From contig CAHJWV010000734.1 of the NCBI GenBank assembly GCA_903643055.1, forward strand, positions 1-8,909: a DNA stretch of 8,909 nucleotides, given 5' to 3'. The position numbers and the translations under genes are program-made. Origin of the DNA: Burkholderiales bacterium (GTDB lineage: Bacteria; Pseudomonadota; Gammaproteobacteria; Burkholderiales; Burkholderiaceae). The notes beneath the pieces were generated by a model. It was not told the origin of the DNA and did not search any database. It saw only the letters and a program-made list of their open reading frames with translations. Shown piece by piece: positions 1 through 6,756 of this stretch. Position 1 is the stretch's first letter. Each line of letters opens with the position of its first letter.

Positions 1-93
1 TTCATCTGGACAAAGAGCGCTGCCGACATCCTGCAGAAGGTCATTCGCGCCAATTCGCGCTTAAGTTCTAAACAGAACGAAACACCACATTAG
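1..93 (+). CDS. IS630-family transposase, C-terminal fragment (5' end off window)
   Basis: Frame 1 is open from base 1 to the TAG at 91-93 and gives 30 residues beginning FIWTKSAADILQKVIRAN. The pattern (P)F.WTksA.dIl.kv.RA is the recognisable C-terminal tail of many IS630-family DDE transposases, after the last catalytic acidic residue. Such enzymes cut and paste the element into TA sites. The catalytic domain is not in the window, so activity cannot be judged. The call rests on remembered family sequence over a short stretch. Confidence 0.7.
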   Translation, partial: FIWTKSAADILQKVIRANSRLSSKQNETPH

Positions 94-96
94 CGG
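1..96 (+). mobile_element. 3' end of an IS630-family insertion sequence
   Basis: The first 93 bases code for the C-terminus of a transposase. The host GAF gene on the opposite strand stops matching its family at about 97-110. The insertion sequence therefore appears to end just after the transposase stop codon. IS630 elements insert at TA, and a TA at 95-96 is the likeliest target copy (inference). The rest of the element lies outside the window to the left, so its inverted repeats and the other TA copy cannot be checked here. Confidence 0.65.
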
Positions 97-535
97 TAAA
101 AGCGTTTCGCGCGATACCGTCTCAAAGGCTCGAGCGGTATCGCCATACAAGCCATCCACCAGCATCAGCTCGCCTGATGCCTGGGCTTGGCTTTGCCACA
201 GCTCGATGGCCCCGCCCAGCGCATGCGGATCACCGCAGAAAAAGACCAGCACGGCAGTCAGTGAACTGCCTACGAACACCGGCATCGCAACGCCGCAATG
301 CAGACCTGCTGCGTGGGCTTCAGCGGTACGGCGGAAATAGCTCCCGTTGAATTCTTTCAGCAGCAAGGGGCGGCCTTCATCCCAGGCACGACCCGGCAAG
401 CCTTCGCCACGGCCGAAGCACATGTCTTTGCTGATGCGGCCAAAGCGCGCGGCCTCACCGAACCCCGCCGAATTCAAGCAGGCTACCATCGGCGCCGGGC
501 ACCCAGACTTCGACGGCTCGGATGAAAGTATTCAA
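97..535 (-). pseudogene. GAF-domain protein gene, frameshifted and truncated by IS630
   Basis: GAF domains bind small ligands or cofactors in signalling proteins. Translation begins at TTG 535-533 behind a good ribosome binding site (GAGGGAA at 547-541) and reads LNTFIRAVEVWVPGADGS up to LLEFGG. It then runs into TGA at 457-455. The reading continues in another frame from about 462 as FGEAARFGRISKDMCFGRGE, followed by GLPGRAWDEGRPLLLKEF and GVAMPVFV. One net base is gained or lost near 463. After SRET (about 105) the family sequence ends and the minus strand reads through IS sequence to a stop at 61-63. The family is normally longer at the C-terminus, so the 3' part has been displaced. Both lesions point to a non-functional gene. 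TTG as start is supported by the Shine-Dalgarno, but it may be a mutated ATG. Confidence 0.8.
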
Positions 536-634
536 GGCAGTTCCCTCTTGAAAGTTATGGTCCAGCGTCAGCCAGCGAATTCACGGCCAGGCCTTGGCCA
601 AGCTTTCATCGGCGATGCCGCGCGTCGCGAAGTT

Positions 635-928
635 TCATTTTTTGATGGCCGCGGCCGGCTTGCGGTTTGGCAGCACTGTATTGTTCGAACGCGGTGGCGT
701 GCTTACCTCTGGTGGGCGCGAATTGCCCTGCAGCAAGCCTGGTGTCGAAATGCATTGCAGGCTCTTGGGCGCCAATGCATACGTGCTCGTGCCCGCCATG
801 TTCTGCTCCAGAGCTGCACGCAGGATTTCCGTCTTGGCGTTTTCGCAAGCGAAGCCTGAACTGAACGAAGCGATCAGATAAGGATTCATACCGTAGGCAG
901 TGACCATGAAAGCGAAGAGCGATACCAC
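635..928 (-). CDS. hypothetical protein, 97 residues
   Basis: I do not recognise a family. The start is chosen as GTG 928-926 because AAGGAG (940-935) sits six bases before it, one of the best ribosome binding sites in the window. The first 25 residues or so are hydrophobic (MVSLFAFMVTAYGMNPYLIA) and could form a membrane or signal segment. The middle (ENAKTEILRAALEQNMAGTS) looks helical. The last 35 residues are rich in Pro, Ser and basic residues and end AAAIKK before TGA. The gene lies between two pseudogenes in the same direction, 99 bp upstream of the GAF start. It could be real and small, or the 5' remnant of a longer decayed gene whose C-terminal part is now out of frame. Confidence 0.4.
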   Translation of the reverse strand: MVSLFAFMVTAYGMNPYLIASFSSGFACENAKTEILRAALEQNMAGTSTYALAPKSLQCISTPGLLQGNSRPPEVSTPPRSNNTVLPNRKPAAAIKK

Positions 929-1093
929 GTTGATCTCCTTGTTGAGCGGCCCGGGCGCTGTCCCGCCCGAACGCTGTTTCAGGTTCACACCTTAACGGAC
1001 TGCATCGGCTTTCGCGATAAACCAGGCCGACAGGCAGAAAGCGAACGTGTCAGCGCGAGATCGCCTTCATGCTGCACCTCTGCGTTCGGCAGA

Positions 1094-1573
1094 TCAATCT
1101 TTCAGCCGGATGGCAATTTCGGTTTGCCACTGCTGCGGATCCGCGACCTCCATCGGGTCGGTCGGTTACCAATCGACATAAGCACCCCAGGTCTTGTCCG
1201 CCGACAAATCCAAGGGTACGGCTTGCTGCCCGCACCAATCGAGAAAACGCTGTCTCGGCCGGAATGTCCTCGTAGGGGCCGGTGTACAGCGCGGTCACAT
1301 AGCGCCCTGCCGGCAAGGTTTCGGCAATCACCCGTCCATCGGTTTGCGCAGCAAGCGTTGCCACCGGCCAACCCACATCGATGGTCTCTTTGTCTCGCAT
1401 GCATAAATAGCGAAACAACGGCGGCCCGACATGGGCCACGCCACGCGCCTTCATCCAGGCGGCAACTTTTCCAATCAAAGGAGGCAAGCACGCGAAATGT
1501 CTTGCATCGACACTTCAATGCGGATGGCCACATCAGGCTGTTCACGTCGTTGATCCAATCCATATGGGCTCAT
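1094..1573 (-). pseudogene. GyrI-like / AraC effector-binding domain protein, decayed
   Basis: The family is a stand-alone GyrI-like small-molecule-binding domain (about 155 residues), related to the ligand domain of AraC/MerR regulators such as BmrR. Start ATG 1573-1571 follows GGAAGGA (1585-1579). Segment one ends QPDVAIRIEVSMQDISR. A frameshift near 1488 leads to PPLIGKVAAWMKARGV, GPPLFRYL and AGRYVTALYTGPYEDIPAE. A second frameshift at the TTTT around 1245-1250 returns to the first frame, giving LDWCGQQAVPLDLSADKTWG and then AYVDW. A TAA at 1168-1166 stands where the family has Tyr. The frame then stays readable (PTDPMEVADPQQWQTEIAIR, LKD) to TGA 1096-1094. The protein-level sequence is still well conserved, so inactivation looks recent, or some lesions are sequencing errors. 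Confidence 0.85.
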
Positions 1574-1772
1574 GGCATTCCTTCCATGGCATCCCTTTCC
1601 AGAGCGTTGAGGGTGCTGAGCTTCAGAAGCCTGGCTTGCGTCGGCAACGTGCGGCCTGCAGGTCAACGGACCGAATGGTTCAGGCACAGCAGCATCGCCG
1701 TGGTTCGGCGATGCTCGCCGAAGCCGCTGCCTCGTGCAAGATCCTGTCGGTGTGATCTTCTCTTCACGTTCC

Positions 1773-4196
1773 ATGACCGCATCTGTTCCTCACTCACGGG
1801 GTCGCGCCACCTCGACTGACCTCCTGCCTGACCGCAGTCAATACCCGTCAGCGATACCCATCACCATCACGCGGGAACGCAGGCCTGGACCGATCATCAA
1901 AAGATCGCGCCCAGGGTCGGCAAGGCACCCCCTGATGTGCACCGCGCTGTTCTTGGGCATGAGCGCCGGGAGCAGCTTCGCCCAAGACAATGAATCGCCG
2001 GAGCGTGATCGTCAGATCGATGCCTTGGTGGCACGGATGACGGCCGAAGAAAAGGCCGGCCAGCTCAGCCTGTATGCGCCTTCCAATGCACTGATCGCCA
2101 ATCCGCTGGCGCATTTGCAAACCGCAGCCGAACAACGGGCTGACGTGCGGGCAGGCCGCATCACCGGCTTCTTCAACGGTGCCGGCCTGGCATCCAAACG
2201 CGAGTTGCAAACCCTGGCGGTGAAGGAGTCGAGGCTGGGCATTCCGCTGTTGTTCGGTGCCGACGTCATCCACGGCTTTCGCACGGTGTTTCCGGTGCCG
2301 CTGGCCGAAGCTGCCAGCTGGGAGCCGGCGCTTGCGCAGCGCACGGCGCGGGCTGCAGCCGTCGAGGCCACGGCCGATGGTTTCCGCTGGAACTTCGCAC
2401 CGATGGTTGACATCGCCCGTGATGCGCGCTGGGGGCGTGGTGTGGAAGGTGCCGGTGAAGACGTGCTGCTCGGCCGGTTGTTCGCTGCGGCGCGCGTGCG
2501 CGGCTTTCAGACCGATGACCTGTCGCGCAGCGATGCGATGCTTGCCACGCCGAAGCACTTCGCGGCCTATGGCGCGGCCGAAGGCGGGCTCGACTACAAC
2601 ACTGTCGACATCTCCGAACGCACGCTGCGCGAGGTCTATCTGCCGCCGTTCAACGCTGCCTTTGATGCCGGCGCCATGAGCGTGATGGCCTCGTTCAACG
2701 AGATCGCCGGCATTCCATCGACCGAGAACGCGGCCTTGCTGGGTGGCGTGCTTCGTGGCGAATGGGGCTTTCGGGGCATCACGGTGTCTGACTACACCGG
2801 CGATGAAGAACTGATCGCCCACGGCACGGCACGCAATGCACGCGACGCTGCCAAGCGCGCCTTTCTGGCTGGCACCGACGTCAGCATGCAAAGCGGGCTC
2901 TACATGGCGCACCTGCCCGCATTGGTGGCTTCCGGAGAAGTGCCGATGGCTCGGCTCGATGACGCAGTGCGGCGCGTGCTGCAGGTGAAATGGAAGTTAG
3001 GTTTGTTTTCCGATCCATTCCGTGGCTTGGGTGCACCGGGCCTGAGCGACTCGCTTCCTGACTCGGCTTGGCCTGCACATCAAGCGCTGGCCCGCGACGC
3101 CGCGCGCCGCTCGATCGTGTTGCTGAAGAACGAGCACAACGCACTGCCGCTGTCACGCAATCACCAGCGCATCGCACTGATCGGACCCTTTGGCTCCCGC
3201 GGTGGCGCGAGCGTGCATGGCCCCTGGACGCTCTTCGCCGCCGAAGGTTCGGGCGTAAGCCTTGCGCAGGGTCTGCGCGCTGCGATGGCTGACTCAGCGG
3301 CGCTGTCGGTGGTTGCAGGCTCCGGCGTGAACGAAGCCTTGCCAGGAGGCATCGCGCAAGCGATGTCCGCCGCACGCGGAGCCGACGTGGTGCTGCTGGC
3401 CTTGGGCGAGAGCGAGCAGATGTCGGGCGAGGCACGCTCGCGCGTCAGCCTGGAGATCCCGCCCGCCCAGCAGGCGTTGGCCGAAGCGGTGTCGGCGACG
3501 GTATCGGGCAGTGGCAAGCCAGTCATCGTGCTGCTGCGCAATGGCCGTGCATTGGCATTGCAAGGCGCGGTACGTGACGCACAGGCCGTGCTCGTGACCT
3601 GGTTCCTTGGCAGCGAAGCGGGCCACGCGATCGCCGATGTGCTGTTCGGTGACTACAACCCTTCGGGCCGCTTGCCGGTGAGCTTTCCGAGGGCCACCGG
3701 TCAGGCGCCGTATTACTACGCCCATAAGCCCACCGGCCGGCCGCTGGATGCCGCACAGCCTTGGGTCGACTACAAGGCCCGCTATTCGGAAATGCCGAAT
3801 GAAGCGCTTTATCCGTTCGGTCACGGGCTGGGTTATGCCGCCATCCGCTATGGCCGACCTGAACTCAGCACGGAGCGTTTGCCCTGGAACGATCGGCTGC
3901 GCGTTCGGGCTCGCATCATCAACACCGGCACGCGTGCCGCGGAGGAAGTGGTGCAGCTGTACGTGCGTGATCGCAGCGCAAGCGTAACGCGGCCGATACG
4001 CGAACTGAATTCATTCCAGAAACTGCATCTGGCCGCAGGAGCCTGCGTTCAGGTGGAATTCAGCGTGGGCCGCGGCGATCTCTCGTTCATCGGCCCAGCG
4101 CTGTTGCCCATCACCGAGCCGGGTGAGTTCGATCTTTGGGTTGGCCCATCGGCCACCGAGGGTGAGCGACGTTCATTCGAGTTGCTGGCACCTTGA
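1773..4196 (+). CDS. bglX: GH3 beta-glucosidase, BglX-like, periplasmic
   Basis: Exo-acting glycoside hydrolase family 3 enzyme that removes terminal beta-D-glucosyl residues from cello- and other beta-gluco-oligosaccharides, by family after export to the periplasm. Numbered from ATG 1773 (807 residues), a hydrophobic export segment MCTALFLGMSAGSSFAQ spans 55-71. The GH3 N-terminal barrel has PKHFAAYGAAEGG (Lys261-His262) and the nucleophile Asp340 in TVSDYTGDEE. The C-terminal alpha/beta domain has GESEQMSGEARSR, with Glu553 the probable acid/base, then WFLGSEAG and FGDYNPSGRLPVSFPRATGQ. A fibronectin III-like domain (NTGTRAAEEVVQLYVRD) closes the protein. Motif order and length match E. coli BglX (765 residues). 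The start is uncertain: GTG 1734 and ATG 1773 lack a Shine-Dalgarno, and ATG 1935 (753 residues) leaves out the basic stretch KRSRPGSARH just before the hydrophobic core. The gene is complete and undamaged otherwise, with no sugar transporter or TonB receptor beside it. Confidence 0.93.
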   Translation: MTASVPHSRGRATSTDLLPDRSQYPSAIPITITRERRPGPIIKRSRPGSARHPLMCTALFLGMSAGSSFAQDNESPERDRQIDALVARMTAEEKAGQLSLYAPSNALIANPLAHLQTAAEQRADVRAGRITGFFNGAGLASKRELQTLAVKESRLGIPLLFGADVIHGFRTVFPVPLAEAASWEPALAQRTARAAAVEATADGFRWNFAPMVDIARDARWGRGVEGAGEDVLLGRLFAAARVRGFQTDDLSRSDAMLATPKHFAAYGAAEGGLDYNTVDISERTLREVYLPPFNAAFDAGAMSVMASFNEIAGIPSTENAALLGGVLRGEWGFRGITVSDYTGDEELIAHGTARNARDAAKRAFLAGTDVSMQSGLYMAHLPALVASGEVPMARLDDAVRRVLQVKWKLGLFSDPFRGLGAPGLSDSLPDSAWPAHQALARDAARRSIVLLKNEHNALPLSRNHQRIALIGPFGSRGGASVHGPWTLFAAEGSGVSLAQGLRAAMADSAALSVVAGSGVNEALPGGIAQAMSAARGADVVLLALGESEQMSGEARSRVSLEIPPAQQALAEAVSATVSGSGKPVIVLLRNGRALALQGAVRDAQAVLVTWFLGSEAGHAIADVLFGDYNPSGRLPVSFPRATGQAPYYYAHKPTGRPLDAAQPWVDYKARYSEMPNEALYPFGHGLGYAAIRYGRPELSTERLPWNDRLRVRARIINTGTRAAEEVVQLYVRDRSASVTRPIRELNSFQKLHLAAGACVQVEFSVGRGDLSFIGPALLPITEPGEFDLWVGPSATEGERRSFELLAP

Positions 4197-4199
4197 AAC

Positions 4200-4261
4200 G
4201 AGCCGCTTCAGCTGCTATCGCCGATGACGTTCAGGCTTCGCGGCGGCTCAACGAGAGCCGC
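4200..4261. terminator. possible hairpin region between convergent bglX and MFS genes
   Basis: GCGGCTC (4243-4249) and GAGCCGC (4255-4261) form a perfect 7-bp stem with a 5-base loop, lying inside the last codons of the MFS gene and just after the bglX stop. A further GAGCCGC at 4200-4206 could pair with the same 4243-4249 arm. No T-run follows on either strand, so this is not a canonical intrinsic terminator. It may still slow or end transcription of the converging genes. Confidence 0.25.
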
Positions 4262-5439
4262 TGCCAGCCGCCCAGTGTCATCACGGTAAATACCAATGCA
4301 ATGCAAGCGCAGACCGCGATGCCTGCCACCATTGGCCGCGCCGTGCCATCAACAAACTGACCGGTGACCGCCATCACCACGGCACCAGTCAACAGTTGCA
4401 AAGTGCCCATCAAGGCTGCGGCCGTGCCGGCGATTGCGCCATGGTCGTCGAGTGCCAGCACCGAGGTCGTCGGTACCACCAGGCCCAAAAAGCCGTAGCC
4501 GACGAACAGCATCGCAGCCATCACCCAAAGGTTATCGACACCGGACAAATTCACTGCCAGCAGCGCAACCATCGACGCCGTGAAACCTGCCACCGCGATC
4601 TTCACGACGCGCTTCAGGCCAAAGCGCGTGCTCAACTGTCCCGTGAGTTGCGAGACGCCGATGTACGACACCGCGTTGATCGAGAACGCCATGCTGTACA
4701 TGCGAGCGCTCAGGCCATAGTGGCTGATCAGCACGAATGACGAGTTGGCGAGATAAATAAAGAAGGCAGAGATGCCGAACCCGCCAATCAGTGTCAGGCC
4801 CAGGAAGTGGCGATCACGCATCAGCAGCAAATAGCCGGCGAATGCACTGCGAACGCTGCTTTCCGCGCGCTGGGCCACCGGCCGCGTTTCAGGCAGCGCC
4901 GTGGCCAGCATGCCCAGGCCGATCAGGCCAGCCACCGTGACGGCCCAGAAGATGCCGCGCCAACCGCCGAAATCAATCACCAGGCTGCCTACCAGGGGCG
5001 CAAGGATTGGCGACACACTGAACACCAGCATCAGCAGCGCCATCAGCCGCGCCGCCTCATTACCGGTGTGTAGATCTCGAACGATCGCGCGAGGCACCAC
5101 CATCGCTGCACCGCCACCCACGCCCTGGATGAAGCGAAAGACGATCAACATTTCGATGCCCGGCGACAAGGCGCAACCGATGCTGCCGACAACGAACAGT
5201 GCGATGCCGAAATACAAAGGAACTTTGCGGCCGAACATGTCGGACGCCGGGCCATAGACGATCTGGCTGACCGCGACGGCGAAGAAGAACGACATCAGGC
5301 TCATCTGCACCTGCCTCACGTCAGCATGCAAGCTTTGACCGATGGCTGGCAATGCCGGCAAATACATGTCGATCGCGAACGGGCCGATCGCCGATAGCAG
5401 ACCCAGCACGAGGGCCATGCGCAGGAAGTTGGATTTCAT
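4231..5439 (-). CDS. MFS multidrug efflux transporter, Bcr/CflA family
   Basis: Inner-membrane proton-driven drug exporter of the DHA1 Bcr/CflA group (E. coli Bcr exports bicyclomycin). The 402-residue length and about 12 hydrophobic segments fit the family. Visible signatures are D24-MYLPALP after the first membrane segment, motif A GPASDMFGRK (63-72) in the first cytoplasmic loop, motif B RFIQGVGGGAAMVVPRAIVR (102-121), and motif C VFSVSPILAPLVG (139-151), typical of antiporters. A charged central loop follows ALPETRPVAQRAESS, and the C-terminus is basic (SLSRREA). ATG 5439-5437 is the only sensible start. It has no clear Shine-Dalgarno (ACGCTCC precedes it). The gene stands alone, convergent with bglX at 34 bp. 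The substrate cannot be predicted; sugar or siderophore export also occurs in this superfamily. Confidence 0.92.
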   Translation of the reverse strand: MKSNFLRMALVLGLLSAIGPFAIDMYLPALPAIGQSLHADVRQVQMSLMSFFFAVAVSQIVYGPASDMFGRKVPLYFGIALFVVGSIGCALSPGIEMLIVFRFIQGVGGGAAMVVPRAIVRDLHTGNEAARLMALLMLVFSVSPILAPLVGSLVIDFGGWRGIFWAVTVAGLIGLGMLATALPETRPVAQRAESSVRSAFAGYLLLMRDRHFLGLTLIGGFGISAFFIYLANSSFVLISHYGLSARMYSMAFSINAVSYIGVSQLTGQLSTRFGLKRVVKIAVAGFTASMVALLAVNLSGVDNLWVMAAMLFVGYGFLGLVVPTTSVLALDDHGAIAGTAAALMGTLQLLTGAVVMAVTGQFVDGTARPMVAGIAVCACIALVFTVMTLGGWQRLSLSRREA

Positions 5440-5633
5440 GGAGCGTAATTCGGAATGGGAACCCGCATCATCGCGTATCCCCGCTTCTGACCTGTTGCTG
5501 TGGGCTATCGCGCCATCATTCCCTTATCAACGCCGCAACACCCCGTGGCACGCCATTGGCTGAATCACCGTCCCTTCGTACCGACGTCAATCCCAGACGG
5601 CACCGTGAGCTTCGCCTGAGACCGTGATTGAAC

Positions 5634-6331
5634 TTAAAAAAGCAGGCTGTAGTGATATCCGCTGAGATGCAATCGCTTGGGCGCCGAACTCCCTTCGCCA
5701 AGGATTTCCTCGTTGCGAAGTGTGGTGGTCGGCAGGACTCTGCTCAAGCGAACACCGAAGGCTTCTGCGGCCAACGGTATGTAGTTGTCCGCCACCTCGT
5801 GGCGCCATAAGTTGCCGTCTGCGGGAACCACATCCCTTCGCATCTGCTGGAGGAGAGGCCGATCTTCAGGATGCACAGGCAGCGCTGGCGGACGCACAGG
5901 CAAGGCCGGAGGGCGCAAAGGTAAAGCTGGGGGATGACCGCTTCGAAGAAATGGCTGCGCAGTGGTGGGCATGGCATGAGGATTGGCATTGCGAGGCGCC
6001 AAATTGGCCCTCCCTTGCGGCGAAGTCGAAGGATCAGGTCTCGCGCCGCCTTGAGCCCTCGGGTTGGTGGCCAAGCCGTACGGATAAGGGTTCTGGGTCG
6101 GTAACCCATTCGCCGGGAAGGGGCGCGAAGAACGGCCCCATGCGTCATTCGAAGGAAATCGGCCCGATCGCTCATCGGTAAACTGCGCCGCGCGTTGAAT
6201 CTCGTTCGCAACAGCGGCAACAGTGAACTTGAACAACGACTTGATCCTCTCACGACCTCCAACGCCTCGGCGGCGGCAGGGCGTAGCTTGAATCCTTCTG
6301 AAGTGAAATCGGGTCCGCCATGAGAACGCAT
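5634..6331 (-). pseudogene. proline-rich protein, possible OTU-like C-terminus, apparently frameshifted
   Basis: No family is recognised with confidence. From ATG 6331-6329 the minus strand reads MRSHGGPDFTSEGFKLRPAA, then AEALEVVR. Near 6255 the sensible reading moves to the adjacent frame (ERIKSLFKFTVAAVANEIQR), which stays open 200 codons from a TTG at 6236 to TAA 5636-5634. It has a Pro/Asn/Arg-rich linker, three PALPxRP repeats (residues 100-120 of that frame), and a C-terminal block with LLQQMRRDVVPADGNLW, NYIPLAAEAFGVRLSRVLP and HLSGYHYSLLF. That block resembles the second half of OTU cysteine proteases (M.....WG..EL.aLAeafgv.i....HY..L), with His195 as the possible catalytic His. The DGNC cysteine motif is absent, so any protease would be incomplete. 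Start and frame junction are uncertain; if translation begins at TTG 6236 the gene could be intact at 200 residues. It lies 29 bp downstream of the DUF3037 gene on the same strand. Confidence 0.45.
5877..5939. repeat. three tandem 21-bp degenerate repeats
   Basis: Units at 5877-5897, 5898-5918 and 5919-5939 each begin AGG and share the spacing of their G-rich bases. On the minus strand they encode three heptapeptides of pattern PALPxRP/H. They lie inside the proline-rich ORF. Divergence between units shows the repeat is not newly made. Confidence 0.7.
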
Positions 6332-6360
6332 GTGGATATTTGCGAAGCCAAGCGTGGGCC

Positions 6361-6756
6361 TCAGGCCAACAAAGCTCGGACCATGCGATTCAGCAAGTGG
6401 TCCAGCGCCAGATCGAGGCTGTCGCAACGCCCGCTGTGCACCACCGAGGTCTGGACACCGGAGCTCCGTGGCGCGACCAGCCAATCGAAACGCTCTCGGG
6501 GCGACAGATGGCGCAAGGGCCCGGCCGCGGGCCCACCGAGACAGATCGAAGGGAAGGTGCTGAGCGCCGCGCGGATCGCAGGCAGGTCGACCGCGGAATC
6601 AAGCGCCAGCAAACGAGCTTCATCGAGTTCGATGCCGGCCTTCAGATAGCCTGCGCTCTTGCAAGACAGCACGACGCCGGCATTGATGAACTCGCCGCGC
6701 TCGACCCGTGGGACGACGCGCACGATCGCGTAGTCATACGTGTGCAGCGTGGGCAC
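6361..6756 (-). CDS. DUF3037 domain protein
   Basis: Matches the DUF3037 family, which has no established biochemical role. The full 131 residues cover the whole family domain: YDYAIVRVVPRVERGEFINA (7-26) near the start, GIELDEARLLALD (about 41-53), then ICLGGPAAGPL, SPRERFDWLVAPRSSGVQTS and a C-terminal helix LDLALDHLLNRMV. ATG 6756 lies inside the 3' end of the kinase gene (23-bp overlap, stop at 6734), so the two are probably translated together. DUF3037 genes are often found next to HipA-like kinases in other bacteria (general knowledge), and that is the arrangement here. Whether the protein is partner, inhibitor or substrate of the kinase is unknown. No membrane segment or signal peptide is seen; it should be cytoplasmic. 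Confidence 0.88.
   Translation of the reverse strand: MPTLHTYDYAIVRVVPRVERGEFINAGVVLSCKSAGYLKAGIELDEARLLALDSAVDLPAIRAALSTFPSICLGGPAAGPLRHLSPRERFDWLVAPRSSGVQTSVVHSGRCDSLDLALDHLLNRMVRALLA

Noticed and set aside
593..602. Perfect 10-bp palindrome CTTGGCCAAG upstream of the GAF pseudogene
   Set aside because: Short GC-rich palindromes of this size occur by chance in such DNA and nothing links it to a regulator or terminator.
1124..1819. 231-codon plus-strand open frame across the GyrI-like pseudogene
   Set aside because: The minus strand holds recognisable GyrI-domain sequence over most of its length; the plus-strand product is Arg/Ser/Pro-rich with no family resemblance.
1848..2912. 354-codon minus-strand open frame opposite bglX
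   Set aside because: It is antisense to a clearly identified GH3 gene, has a shadow-like composition rich in His, Arg, Ala and Gln, and contains no recognisable motif.
4396..5257. Plus-strand open frames opposite the MFS transporter
   Set aside because: Products are His/Gln/Arg-rich as expected from antisense reading of hydrophobic codons; no motif or ribosome binding site.
5720..6181. Plus-strand open frame containing a DAQAALADAQARPEG-like stretch
   Set aside because: The repeat-like look comes from the 21-bp repeats read on the other strand; the minus strand has the better coding signal and a plausible C-terminal domain.
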